64,000 nt of DNA. Origin: Robertmurraya kyonggiensis. Lineage in GTDB: Bacteria > Bacillota > Bacilli > Bacillales > Cytobacillaceae. Where the stretch lies: positions 248,001 to 312,000 of the forward strand of contig NZ_SWBM01000003.1 in NCBI RefSeq assembly GCF_005116465.1. Reading direction: 5' to 3'. Of this stretch, positions 41,632-50,717 are shown in pieces. Each line of letters opens with the position of its first letter. Within the stretch, counting starts at the first letter, position 1. The translations under genes and the position numbers were made by a program. Below the pieces are notes generated by a model. That model was not told the DNA's origin. It did no database searches and worked only from the letters and a program-made list of their open reading frames with translations.

Positions 41632-41898
41632 TCACTACACCTCCTCTGATGATAGAATTCATCAAAAAGGAGAAATCATACATGGTTGTTATATCCAAGT
41701 TCAATGAAAAAGGGAATACTTCTATAACAATTAACGGTTAACTTGCTAATTACTAAGTTTTTTCCTGAGAAAGGATAGAAAGTCATGGTTTTTGTAAGTG
41801 TCTTATTATGTTAAATTAAATATAGAAATTGGGGGAAAATTTGTATTCGGGTACTTGTTTTAGAAGTATTTTAAGCACTTATTAAAAGGAGATAATTT

Positions 41899-42264
41899 AT
41901 GGTAGAAAAGAACAGAGAAATTGACGAGGTTAATAAGTTTATTTTGAATTTACCACCAGATATTCAAAACATTGCGATTTCTTTAAGAAAAATCATTCTT
42001 AATACTTCGACAGAGCTTATAGAAGAGTATAAATGGTCTATGCCTAATTATTCTTACAATGGATTAGTTTGCTATCTCCAAACTGCTAAGAACCATGTTA
42101 ATCTTGGTTTTCATAGAGGAAATGAACTTCAAGAGAAAGACGTTAATAAGTTATTACAAGGGACAGGTAAAGCTTTAAGGTATATTAGAATTAAAAAACT
42201 GGAAGAAGTACAACCAGAAGCCTTCACTTCGCTTATTCTGGAAGCAATGAGATTGAATGAATAA
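41899..42264 (+). CDS. DUF1801 (YdhG-like) family protein
   Basis: 121 residues: LPPDIQNIAISLRKIILNTS, EEYKWSMPNYSYNGLVCYLQ, LGFHRGNEL and LRYIRIKK are the pattern of the DUF1801 alpha/beta fold (YdhG/iron-chaperone Fra-like). Proposed ligands vary; in B. subtilis Fra (YdhG) acts as a frataxin-like iron chaperone, but that role is not demonstrable here. RBS AAAAGGAGATAATTT. The 220 bp after it holds only a long hairpin. Confidence 0.85.
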   Translation: MVEKNREIDEVNKFILNLPPDIQNIAISLRKIILNTSTELIEEYKWSMPNYSYNGLVCYLQTAKNHVNLGFHRGNELQEKDVNKLLQGTGKALRYIRIKKLEEVQPEAFTSLILEAMRLNE

Positions 42265-42407
42265 TATCGTCGTGAATAGAAGAGCACCTTTTTACTTAGG
42301 TTGCGTCTTAATGAAATGTTTTGCTATACTATGTTCCAGTTTTTTTAACTAGCTCGGTAAGATTTTCACTTCGATCTGGTACTGTGATGCATTCAAAAAA
42401 ATTAAAA

Positions 42408-42456
42408 TAAAACGCTTAGGTTCATTTTGAAATGAATGAACCTAGCGTTTATTAAA
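42408..42456 (-). terminator. Long hairpin, probable terminator of rraA
   Basis: AAACGCT-AGGTTCATT and AATGAACCT-AGCGTTT arms around AATGAATTTC-like loop, A/T runs on both sides (AAAATTAAAATAAAACGC; TTTATTAAAAAT). Lies between the DUF1801 and rraA stops; may act in both directions. Confidence 0.7.
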
Positions 42457-42490
42457 AATAATGCACTAACTCTATTCTTCTCTTTATCCC

Positions 42491-42973
42491 CTATTCTTTA
42501 AGCTTTCTTTTGGAGATTACAACCCCATCTTCATCTGCATACACATAATCACCAGGATTCCATTTGACATCTAGAAAGCTTAAAGAGATATTCTTCTCCC
42601 CTTTTCCTTCTTTATTGCTTTTTAACGGATTCGTCCCTAATGCGAAAATGCCCACATCCAATTTAGCTAACTCAGCTGAATCACGCACACAGCCGTAAAT
42701 AATCACACCAGCTAATCCTCGTTCTTGCGCGATTTCTCCCAATCGGTCTCCCATTAGTGCACAGCGCTTTGAACCACCGCCATCGACCACTAATACACTG
42801 CCTTCAGGAATTATTTCTAATGCACTTTTCACCAAGACATTATCCTCGAATACCTGCACCGTTTCAATGGGGCCAGAAAACTGTTTCTTTTTCCCATAGG
42901 ATTGAAAAGCAGAGCCAACGATCTGTAGTTCTTTAGAAAAATCATCACATAAATCTGCCGTTCTCACACTCAT
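42491..42973 (-). CDS. RraA family protein
   Basis: 160 residues; start ATG 42973 behind AAGGGGGATGAAT. Core motifs: [20 protein letters not shown] with the Gly-rich loop, and [14 protein letters not shown], identical in pattern to RraA/HMG aldolase. In E. coli RraA inhibits RNase E; in other bacteria homologues act as 4-hydroxy-4-methyl-2-oxoglutarate aldolases or regulators. The Bacillus role is unclear. Divergent from the small membrane protein at 43083. Confidence 0.88.
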   Translation of the reverse strand: MSVRTADLCDDFSKELQIVGSAFQSYGKKKQFSGPIETVQVFEDNVLVKSALEIIPEGSVLVVDGGGSKRCALMGDRLGEIAQERGLAGVIIYGCVRDSAELAKLDVGIFALGTNPLKSNKEGKGEKNISLSFLDVKWNPGDYVYADEDGVVISKRKLKE

Positions 42974-43082
42974 ATTCATCCCCCTTACACTCTTTTCCCT
43001 ACTAATTCTTGAAGACACTCAAGAAATCCTCTTCTTTATCGACATTTCCTTGCATATATGTGTAATGGAAGGAGGGGGTTTC

Positions 43083-43223
43083 ATGTTATTATGGGCACTC
43101 ACAACGATCGGATTTCTCATTAGTCTTTTCATTGTTGGTTGGATTTTTATCCATTTCTTAAGAAAAGCTCTTCCGACTGAAGATTCCACAACCGTTGACA
43201 AACTTCCGAAGAATCAAGATTAA
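43083..43223 (+). CDS. Small single-helix membrane protein
   Basis: 46 residues, ATG 43083 behind GGAAGGAGGGGGTTTC, an excellent ribosome site. Membrane helix residues 2-27 (LLWALTTIGFLISLFIVGWI), then a hydrophilic tail (TEDSTTVDKLPKNQD). A terminator (GACTGC...GCAGTC with T6, 43224-43255) follows immediately. Family not recognised. Confidence 0.62.
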   Translation: MLLWALTTIGFLISLFIVGWIFIHFLRKALPTEDSTTVDKLPKNQD

Positions 43224-43314
43224 GACTGCCTTTACTTGAGCAGTCTTTTTTCATGAATAAATCCCATCCAATTGGAAAAATTATCTATAATATGATTTTT
43301 GATGGAGGGTTAAG

Positions 43315-44838
43315 ATGGTGGGAAATTATGAAATGCCTACTTTTCCAGAGTCCTATTGGAGAAAGTATCCATTACCGATTTTTAATAAGTTAACAGAAGA
43401 TCAAACATTTGATGTCGCAATTATTGGTGGAGGAATTACCGGAATTACAGCAGGCTATCTTTTAGCAAAAGAAGGGGTTAAGGTAGCCATAGTTGAAGCG
43501 GGTCGAATTTTAACAGGAACAACCGGTCATACAACTGCGAAAATCACAGCGCAGCATAACATCATTTACGATGAGCTCATAAGTCATTTTGGTGAAGAAA
43601 AGGCACGACTTTATTATGACGCAAATCATGGCGCTCTGAACTTCATCCGAAAAACGATTCAGACACATCATATTGATTGTGATTACAGCGATCAGGATGC
43701 CATAATTTATGCATCAACCGATCAAGGCAAAGTCAAAGTTGAGAAAGAAGCCAAAGCTTATCAAAAGCTTGGCATTACAAGTACAACAGTTAACAGCCTT
43801 CTTCTTGATATCGATATTCAAAATGGTTTAGTGATGCATAATCAGGGTCAGTTTCATCCCTTAAAATACCTACATAAGCTTGTCCAATTATTTGTCGAGG
43901 CTGGAGGAACAATTTACGAAAATACAGCAGCAATGGACATTGATGACGGGGAGCGTCCACAGGTCATGCTCCGTAACGGAAAAAAAATCAATTGTGACTA
44001 TATTATTGCCGCATCTCATTTTCCTTTTTGCGACAAAAAAGGGCTCTATTTTGCGAGAATGTATGTAGAAAGAGCCTATATTCTTGCTGTAAAAACAAAA
44101 AAACTATTTCCTGGTGGCATGTATATTAGTGCCGATTCCCCAACCCGCTCCCTTCGTTGTACCCCTATGAATGGAGAGGAATTGGTGTTAATTAGTGGAG
44201 ATGGTCATAAGACAGGACAAGGAATCGATACACTTAAGCACTACCAAGCACTCGAACAGTTTGGCGCTCAAGTTCTTGGCATTGAAAATTACTTATATCG
44301 TTGGTCCGCTCAGGATATGTACACATTAGACAAAGTTCCTTATGTCGGTTCAATTCTCGAGAGTCAACCTCGCATACTCATTGCGACCGGCTATAGAAAA
44401 TGGGGGATGACGAATGGTACATCTGCCGCAATGCTTCTAAAGGATACGATTTTAGACAAAGTAAATCCGTATAAAGATCTTTATTCGCCACATCGATTCC
44501 ATGCGGATCCAGATGTAAAAAAATTTATCAGTACCAATCTCGATGTTGCAAAAAATCTAATTAAAGGAAAACTTGAATTCATTCCTAATCACCCAGATGA
44601 TTTAGAAAATGATGAGGGCTCCCCGGTTATGGTCAATGGCAAGCGGGCTGCTGCCTATCGGGACATGGAAGGCAAGCTCCATCTTGTCGATGGAACGTGT
44701 ACTCACTTAGGATGTGAAGTTGAATGGAATCATGGAGATCGAACCTGGGATTGCCCTTGCCATGGTTCAAGATACTCTGTGGATGGAGAGGTCATAGACG
44801 GTCCAGCCGTTAAGCCTCTAGCAAAATTGGAAGAATAG
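43315..44838 (+). CDS. yhfW: FAD-dependent oxidoreductase with C-terminal Rieske domain (YhfW-like)
   Basis: 507 residues. N-terminal Rossmann FAD site DVAIIGGGITGITAGYLLAK (about residues 33-52) of the DAO/glycine-oxidase fold, substrate-domain core to about 410, and a C-terminal Rieske [2Fe-2S] domain with Cys462-X-His464 and Cys480-X-X-His483 (CTHLGC, CPCHG). Architecture and length match B. subtilis YhfW (509 aa). Electron transfer from the flavin through the Rieske cluster is implied; substrate unknown. Monocistronic with a strong terminator. Confidence 0.93.
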   Translation: MVGNYEMPTFPESYWRKYPLPIFNKLTEDQTFDVAIIGGGITGITAGYLLAKEGVKVAIVEAGRILTGTTGHTTAKITAQHNIIYDELISHFGEEKARLYYDANHGALNFIRKTIQTHHIDCDYSDQDAIIYASTDQGKVKVEKEAKAYQKLGITSTTVNSLLLDIDIQNGLVMHNQGQFHPLKYLHKLVQLFVEAGGTIYENTAAMDIDDGERPQVMLRNGKKINCDYIIAASHFPFCDKKGLYFARMYVERAYILAVKTKKLFPGGMYISADSPTRSLRCTPMNGEELVLISGDGHKTGQGIDTLKHYQALEQFGAQVLGIENYLYRWSAQDMYTLDKVPYVGSILESQPRILIATGYRKWGMTNGTSAAMLLKDTILDKVNPYKDLYSPHRFHADPDVKKFISTNLDVAKNLIKGKLEFIPNHPDDLENDEGSPVMVNGKRAAAYRDMEGKLHLVDGTCTHLGCEVEWNHGDRTWDCPCHGSRYSVDGEVIDGPAVKPLAKLEE

Positions 44839-44848
44839 GCAAATTAAG

Positions 44849-44885
44849 AAAAACTGACTCAGGCACCAAGTCCTGAGTCAGTTTT
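44849..44885. terminator. Strong bidirectional terminator
   Basis: AAAACTGACTCAGG-CACCAAGT-CCTGAGTCAGTTTT, a perfect 14-bp stem between the Rieske oxidoreductase and the small reverse-strand gene at 44886. Confidence 0.92.
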
Positions 44886-45014
44886 CTAATCTTCTATTCT
44901 TTTTTGATTTCTTTCGGCTTTTGGCGTGAATTCCACAAGCTCAGAACTCACCTTTTGGTTTTTTGCATTTTTATTACGCTCGGCATTGGCATTGCCCTTT
45001 TTTTGACGTCCCAA
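44886..45014 (-). CDS. Small basic Asn/Lys-rich protein, possible spore protein
   Basis: 42 residues from TTG 45014 behind GAAGGAGTTGAGGTAG. Sequence MGRQKKGNANAERNKNAKNQ, then VSSELVEFTPKAERNQKRIE. Composition (Asn, Lys, Ala, Gln) is like minor small acid-soluble spore proteins or YfhD-type sporulation proteins, without a match I can name. The ribosome site, the uninterrupted frame and the terminator starting at its stop make it a likely real gene missed by size. Confidence 0.55.
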   Translation of the reverse strand: MGRQKKGNANAERNKNAKNQKVSSELVEFTPKAERNQKRIED

Positions 45015-45073
45015 CTACCTCAACTCCTTCATTCGTTGTCATTGGTAGTATGAGTTTTCTTTGCAAAAAATAT

Positions 45074-46216
45074 TTATCTTCGCGCGTCAGGGCTAACAAT
45101 ATCCCCTTTGAAAAACACTTTACGCTCGACAGAAATATTTAATTCACGGCAGAATTTCTTTAGTTCACGTTCTTCACGTTCTGTCACAAGAGAAATCACT
45201 GTTCCATCTGCTCCAAATCGGCCAGTACGACCTGAACGATGAACATATTGCTCAATGTCCTGAGGGAAATCTAAATGGACAACGTGAGTGACCCCTTTAA
45301 TATCGAGACCTCTTGCTGCAACATCCGTTGCCAACAGCATGTTCACTTTTCCTGTACGGAAATCCTTTAAGGCATTTTTTCGTTTATCCTTGTTTAAATC
45401 ACTATGAAGAAGGGCTGTCTCAATGCCATTAAAAGCCAGCTTTTCTCCCGCGACCGTTAAGTTTCCAATATCCTTGATAAAAACAAGAGCCTTCGCTTCA
45501 GGTAATCGGGACACTTTTTCCAACAGCTTGAGCTTTTCTCTTTGCTCAGCAATAAAATAAATATGCTCGACTTTCCCAGCTTGAATCGTTTCATCCTTCT
45601 CAATACGAATGACTTCAGGATCCTTCATTAAGTCCTTCGCTTCTTTTTCAACATACTTGGACAAAGTTGCCGAAAACAGAACGACTTGACGGTCCGCTAA
45701 AGCCGAACGAATAATATTCTGAACGGTTGGCAGATGTTCATGGGTTAAAAGCTGATCCCCTTCATCTAACACGATCGTTTTTACTTCGTGCATCTTAACC
45801 TTTTTTTGTTTAATTAACTCGAATAGGCGTCCAGGCGTCCCCGCGATAATTTGAGGATTTTTCTTCAGCTTTTCTAGTTGTCTTTTGACGTTCGCTCCGC
45901 CTATAAACGACGCAGATCGAATGCCACTACCTTCACTCCATTTTTGCACTTCCTGTAAAATTTGCATCACAAGCTCTTGGGATGAAGCTAAAATAACCAC
46001 TTGAATCGATTTTTTATCTGGATCGATTTTATTTAAGACTGGCAATAAATAAGCAAGTGTTTTTCCAGTTCCCGTAGGAGATTCAGCAAGAACATCCTTT
46101 CCCTCTAAAATTAATGGAATGGCAGATGTTTGAACCTGTGTCGGTTGTCCAAATTGTTCTTTTTCCCATACAGCTTGGATAAAGGGCTTCATTTCTGTTT
46201 GTACTAATTCACTCAT
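45074..46216 (-). CDS. yfmL: DEAD-box RNA helicase (YfmL-like)
   Basis: 380 residues starting at ATG 46216 behind AAAGGAGTACAAA; the frame is open to 46258. Motifs: Q motif region (FGQPTQVQTSAIPLIL), Walker A SPTGTGKT, GG/TPGR (AGTPGRL), motif II as DEGD rather than DEAD (VLDEGDQLL), SAT, and C-terminal ARGLDIKGV and HRSGRTGRFG. Length fits YfmL (376 aa), a small helicase in ribosome biogenesis. The DEGD change of the Ala is noteworthy but the acid residues are retained. Confidence 0.92.
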   Translation of the reverse strand: MSELVQTEMKPFIQAVWEKEQFGQPTQVQTSAIPLILEGKDVLAESPTGTGKTLAYLLPVLNKIDPDKKSIQVVILASSQELVMQILQEVQKWSEGSGIRSASFIGGANVKRQLEKLKKNPQIIAGTPGRLFELIKQKKVKMHEVKTIVLDEGDQLLTHEHLPTVQNIIRSALADRQVVLFSATLSKYVEKEAKDLMKDPEVIRIEKDETIQAGKVEHIYFIAEQREKLKLLEKVSRLPEAKALVFIKDIGNLTVAGEKLAFNGIETALLHSDLNKDKRKNALKDFRTGKVNMLLATDVAARGLDIKGVTHVVHLDFPQDIEQYVHRSGRTGRFGADGTVISLVTEREERELKKFCRELNISVERKVFFKGDIVSPDARR

Positions 46217-46388
46217 TTTGTACTCCTTTAATTTTTCTATTCTTAAGGCTACTTTCAAGGACTAATACATGAAATATAGCATTTCTTTTTGAGATACCAT
46301 TACTCGATTCTCTAATCATTTGAAAAAATTAAGAATTGAGCCACTCTTAAAGATACAGAAAAAAGGAGGAAAAAGCTAGGCAATCCTT

Positions 46389-47615
46389 TTAATCCTCCAC
46401 ATCCTTCTTAGGCAATTCTGAAATAAAGCTCTTATTCCTTGTACCAGATCTACGGAGAGCGATCTTAACATTCACATCAACATCTGCTCGAGAAAATTCT
46501 TCATTCCAATGCCCAAGTACCTTTTTTGCTTTTTTATAATGCTGTCGATTGAGTGCTTCACCAAAACCAAAAATATCAACACCAAAATCATTTTGAACCT
46601 TTTTAATCGTTTCAGTAATCATATTCTTGATCTGCTTGTCGCTCCGCTTCTCCAATTCTGTGTAAATTTCTTTACTAGACAAGTCCTTCTGACATTGCAT
46701 GCTATTAATACTTGCCTCGGAAAAAATATTAAGCTCTAACTGCGGCTGATTCCCTTTGTAGTACGTTTTCATTTCTGATTTATTATTGGTAATAACAATA
46801 TCAAAGTAAAGGGGATTATTTTTATCCCCGTCCTCTTCACAAGGAATACTGATCATCGTCGATTCTAATTTTTGTGTCCATAAATAATTCCGAGTATCAT
46901 CTAATGATAAATAACCAATTAATTTGTCTTTCTTAAACACAGCTAATCCATCAAGCATAATTCTAGCCGGTGCCTTCACTTCCATATTGCTTTCGGCATT
47001 TTGTCCTTTTTCAGGATCTCCATCAATAACAACCGTACTTGCGACAGGGCTACGTCCTTCCGCAATAATTGCATCAATAAAATCAGTCAAACGAACCCTT
47101 GGGTCGCCTCCCCAACTTTTCAAGAGGGATTTAATGGACTTTTGAACTTTCAATGAAGGTACTCGTTCAACAGGATCATTAATCATTGCAAAGTCACTAG
47201 CACTATTATTTTTCGTAATTAAGATATTGAAATCGTTTCTAAATTGAGGACTCCGTTCCAAAGAATCTAAAAAATGGCTCACCCCATCTTCTTTAGCAAC
47301 TTTTTCATTAATATATAGGGCTCTAGTATGAGAGAATATAAGTCTTCTACTCACGCCTACATTCATTTTAGCGGAGATTTCTGGAAGAGAATTTCCTTCC
47401 AATGTCATGATCGAAACAGGCGCACCATGGGCAGGATTTTGCTTGGAATACTGGGCAGGATTCACATATCCCACAGTTAATCGATACTTTTTCTCCTTCC
47501 CAGGATCGATCGCCATTCCTGTAACTATGGCGATATCATTTAACTCGATACTATCCCAACAGCCCGTAAGAATTACAGATGCGGCACACAGGAGAAAAAG
47601 AAGCCTTTTCTTCAC
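46389..47615 (-). CDS. gerXC: Spore germination receptor C subunit, Ger(x)C lipoprotein
   Basis: 408 residues. Start GTG 47615 follows GGGGAGGCAA; the frame extends into gerA but homology begins at VKKRLLF. Lipoprotein signal with Cys19 (VILTGCWDS; GCWD is the germinant-receptor C motif), then EINDIAIVTGMAID, the conserved R/GE region and three C-terminal domain segments. The lipid-anchored subunit sits on the outer face of the spore inner membrane. Last gene of the receptor operon; overlaps GerA by 4 bp. Confidence 0.93.
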   Translation of the reverse strand: MKKRLLFLLCAASVILTGCWDSIELNDIAIVTGMAIDPGKEKKYRLTVGYVNPAQYSKQNPAHGAPVSIMTLEGNSLPEISAKMNVGVSRRLIFSHTRALYINEKVAKEDGVSHFLDSLERSPQFRNDFNILITKNNSASDFAMINDPVERVPSLKVQKSIKSLLKSWGGDPRVRLTDFIDAIIAEGRSPVASTVVIDGDPEKGQNAESNMEVKAPARIMLDGLAVFKKDKLIGYLSLDDTRNYLWTQKLESTMISIPCEEDGDKNNPLYFDIVITNNKSEMKTYYKGNQPQLELNIFSEASINSMQCQKDLSSKEIYTELEKRSDKQIKNMITETIKKVQNDFGVDIFGFGEALNRQHYKKAKKVLGHWNEEFSRADVDVNVKIALRRSGTRNKSFISELPKKDVED

Positions 47616-49198
47616 TTGCCTCCCCCCCTTGCTGGTGGTGGAGAAGGGATGTTTTTCCCTTTCTTTTTCATTGGGGATTCTGGGTATAAATAAGATGGTC
47701 GCTTTCGATTCGCCCAAATCGGAAATCTAACAAAAATATCATCCTGTTCTTTAATATTAAATGGAGCAACTGCTGCCAAATATGGGACGCCAAAGGAACG
47801 TAAGCTCACAAGATGGATCACCATTACTATGAGAAATAATAGTACTCCGTATAGTCCGAAAATAGCTGAAAAGAGAATCAGAATAAACCGAAGCAATCTG
47901 GTCGAAATGGAAAAATTATAAATTGGGGACACGAAGCTTGCTATTGCTGTGAACGCGACAATAATGACTAAAACGTTTGAAACTAGCCCAGCCTCAACCG
48001 CCGCCTGGCCGATGACCAATGCACCTACAATGGAAACAGTTTGTCCTACCGCTCTTGGCATCCGTACTCCCGCTTCTCGCATAATTTCAAATGTTAGTTC
48101 CATCACAAAAATTTCAATTACAGCCGGAAAAGGAACCCCCTCTCTCTGTGCTTGAATACTCAATAATAATTGTGTTGGCATGAGCTCTTGATGAAAGGTG
48201 GACAAAGCTACATAAAGGGATGGAAGGACTAAAGCGATCATAAAAGACATATAACGGATTAAGCGTACAAAGCTCGACATTAAAAATGGTTGATAATAAT
48301 CCTCGGAGGACTCAAAAAAGTCAGTCAGCACACTCGGTACAGTCAGTACAAAAGGGCTTCCATCTAGAATCAAGGCCACTTTCCCTTCCATAATGTGGCC
48401 ACATATACTATCCGGTCTTTCTGTATTAAAAATGAGCGGAAAAGGTGTAAAAGATTTATCAGAAATAAGCTCTTCAATATTCCCAGAATCAAGTACTCCC
48501 CCTATATCGATTTTCTCAATTCTTTTTTTAACTTCTTCCAAAATATCCGCATTCGTAATCGTCGACATATATCCAATTACAAGATGTGTTTTTGTATCCC
48601 TACCGACATAAAAGCTTTCAAATTTCAAATGAGGATTTCTGATTCTTTTTCGAATTAAACTAATATTCGTGTTGATATCTTCTGTAAAAGCTTCCTTCGG
48701 ACCGCGAATAATCGTTTGCGTACTTGGTTCTGTAATGGCCCGCTTCTCAATATTGCCAATTTCTAGAGAAAGTGCCTTCCCTTGACCATCCACCATGATG
48801 ACCGCATAACCGTTTAAAACATTCCACACAACCGTATGAAAGGTATCCGCATATTCATAGGAAACGGTTGGAAAATAATTATCTCGAATCGAATTAATAT
48901 CCTTAGGCTTTGGATGATCATTTTGTGGATGTAGACTATTTAGCACCTTGTTTGTAAGAGTATCCTTACTTAACATTGTGCCTAAATAACAGACACATGC
49001 ATCTGTATCACCAAGTTTAATTTTATCGACTGTGAAGTCAAAAGAATGCTCAAAAAGCTCTTGTATTTGCTTTATGTTCTTGTCTAAGCTTTTGTAATAT
49101 TTCTTTGATATATTTTCCTGCTGAAATAATTCTTCCGCAGTTATTTTATTATTATTCTTATGTTTTCTTCGATTAAATAAAAAATCAGCGAGACCCAT
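47612..49198 (-). CDS. gerXA: Spore germination receptor A subunit
   Basis: 528 residues. Soluble N-terminal domain (about 1-290), then about five to six membrane helices (YMSFMIALVLPSLYVALSTF, with the PxxPE-like FPAVIEIFVMELTFEIMREA and GVRMPRAVGQTVSIVGALVI) and a hydrophilic tail ending PSPPPARGGGK. ATG 49198 behind AAGGAGATCGGACGCAA. Forms the membrane pore/receptor complex with B and C subunits, responding to an amino-acid or sugar germinant not deducible here. Confidence 0.94.
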   Translation of the reverse strand: MGLADFLFNRRKHKNNNKITAEELFQQENISKKYYKSLDKNIKQIQELFEHSFDFTVDKIKLGDTDACVCYLGTMLSKDTLTNKVLNSLHPQNDHPKPKDINSIRDNYFPTVSYEYADTFHTVVWNVLNGYAVIMVDGQGKALSLEIGNIEKRAITEPSTQTIIRGPKEAFTEDINTNISLIRKRIRNPHLKFESFYVGRDTKTHLVIGYMSTITNADILEEVKKRIEKIDIGGVLDSGNIEELISDKSFTPFPLIFNTERPDSICGHIMEGKVALILDGSPFVLTVPSVLTDFFESSEDYYQPFLMSSFVRLIRYMSFMIALVLPSLYVALSTFHQELMPTQLLLSIQAQREGVPFPAVIEIFVMELTFEIMREAGVRMPRAVGQTVSIVGALVIGQAAVEAGLVSNVLVIIVAFTAIASFVSPIYNFSISTRLLRFILILFSAIFGLYGVLLFLIVMVIHLVSLRSFGVPYLAAVAPFNIKEQDDIFVRFPIWANRKRPSYLYPESPMKKKGKNIPSPPPARGGGK

Positions 49199-50312
49199 TT
49201 GCGTCCGATCTCCTTTTTTGTTTTTTTACCTTCCAGATAAGAAGAGGTGCCATGAGAATCGGAATGATAATCTGAAATGGAATATGCATATACAGAGGGA
49301 TAAAACGAATGCCCTCTTCAATATGTTCAGCATTATTGGCACTGATTTGAATGGCGATGTAGCCAATAATCATGGAAACCGGGAATACCAAGTATCGATA
49401 TGGAATGTTCATGATGTGTTCAAGTCCTTTTAGACCACCAAATAAAAACACACTGACTTTTGTGATAATCCCAAACATAACGACGAATACAATGACTAAA
49501 TCGACCCGCTCAATGAATTCAAGCAAAGAGATTTCTCGTGCAGCTGAAAGCAATGGAAAAACCGTTCTCTCCATTTGTCTAGCTCCTAAAGATGCGATTT
49601 CAATCACCGTTCCGTAAATGATAATGAAACCACTGATAAGAACCGTGAACACACTCACCTTTGCAGCTTTTGCAAAATGAGAAACATATGGAATAATGAC
49701 CATGAATGTAACTAACTCACCGAATGGAAAAGTGAGTAGTCTTGGAAAGACATGCTTGAGAATAGGTCCCAAGCCATCCCCTAAAATCGGAAGCAAATTC
49801 TTCATTTGAAATTCACCTGAAAACAAGATAGCTAATCCAATTAAAATAATGAAGGTGAAAACGTAAGGAATAAATACTTCTCCTGTTCGTCCAAATACTT
49901 CAAGACCTAAATAGAGCATGTACGCACATATTCCCACCATCGTAATCGATATAACCTCAATAGGTGTGTTTTCGAAAATGACTGATGTGATAAGTTCACA
50001 AAAGTCTCTTAAAACCCTGGCTGAAATATATAAAAAATAATAAACATATAATAACCCAATGATTTTCCCTAACCATTTTCCAAAGCAAAATGTAATCATT
50101 TCGAATAAATTTCTGCCTGGAAGCTGCTTTAAAAGATACACATAGAACCAAACAAGTCCCGCACCCAAAACAGTTGCGACACCCACTGCTATCCAAGCAT
50201 CTTGTTTGGTGTCTGTCCCAACACCTACTACTGCGACACTACCAATTTCAAAAGTAAACATTAATACCGCAAGCTGCCATAATGAAATATTTTCTACGAG
50301 TTTTTTACTCAT
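49185..50312 (-). CDS. gerXB: Spore germination receptor B subunit (APC-family)
   Basis: 375 residues, ten membrane helices of the amino acid-polyamine-organocation (GerAB) family; N-terminus ISLWQLAVLMFTFEIGSVAV is the typical first helix. It binds the germinant inside the membrane. Order here is B-A-C, as in the B. anthracis gerX type, instead of the A-B-C of B. subtilis gerA. Overlaps gerXA by 14 bp and the preceding small gene by 4 bp. Confidence 0.92.
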   Translation of the reverse strand: MSKKLVENISLWQLAVLMFTFEIGSVAVVGVGTDTKQDAWIAVGVATVLGAGLVWFYVYLLKQLPGRNLFEMITFCFGKWLGKIIGLLYVYYFLYISARVLRDFCELITSVIFENTPIEVISITMVGICAYMLYLGLEVFGRTGEVFIPYVFTFIILIGLAILFSGEFQMKNLLPILGDGLGPILKHVFPRLLTFPFGELVTFMVIIPYVSHFAKAAKVSVFTVLISGFIIIYGTVIEIASLGARQMERTVFPLLSAAREISLLEFIERVDLVIVFVVMFGIITKVSVFLFGGLKGLEHIMNIPYRYLVFPVSMIIGYIAIQISANNAEHIEEGIRFIPLYMHIPFQIIIPILMAPLLIWKVKKQKRRSDANGSR

Positions 50313-50560
50313 GATTGCTGTGACCTTTTTTTCTTCCTAATGCGATAATCCGATGCGATGCTATAAATAAAACCGGCAGCTGCTGTTGCAATGACGTATC
50401 CTTCATTCGCCCCTTCATCTAAGGCGAAAAGTTTGGAGACGCATTGATAAAAAGATTGTTGCCATATAAACATATCGATAAGTGCTATCATTAGTAAAAG
50501 TCCAGAAAATATCATTGTAAATGTGAAAGTCACCACTCTGATCATCCTATTTTTCAGCAT
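50309..50560 (-). CDS. Small two-helix membrane protein, candidate germinant receptor D subunit
   Basis: 83 residues, first gene of the ger operon, ATG 50560 behind AGGAAGTACAATA. Two membrane helices (VVTFTFTMIFSGLLLMIALI and EGYVIATAAAGFIYSIASDY) and a basic C-terminus (RIRKKKRSQQS). Two-helix D subunits such as GerKD and GerUD/GerVB-linked GerD modulate receptor response in other Bacillus; they lie within receptor operons, as here. The stop overlaps the gerXB start. Confidence 0.75.
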   Translation of the reverse strand: MLKNRMIRVVTFTFTMIFSGLLLMIALIDMFIWQQSFYQCVSKLFALDEGANEGYVIATAAAGFIYSIASDYRIRKKKRSQQS

Positions 50561-50644
50561 TATTGTACTTCCTACTTTTTGCTTCTTGTTCCATATTCTT
50601 CTCAGAAAATTGGTTATTTATGTAAAGGTCTTTCGTTATACATA

Positions 50645-50690
50645 AAAAAGAGACTTTGCTCCTAAATACGGAGAAAGTCTCTTTTGGTAG
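50645..50690. terminator. Hairpin between the ger operon start and the repeat array
   Basis: AAGAGACTTT-GCTCC...GGAG-AAAGTCTCTTTT. A sister hairpin AAAGAGACTT-CCCTCC...GGAG-AACGTCTCTT stands at the far end of the array (51218-51254), so the array is bracketed by two related hairpins; the latter is the probable terminator of the YjjB gene. Confidence 0.65.
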
Positions 50691-50717
50691 GGAAACTGTT
50701 TGTTTGATTTCTTTGAT

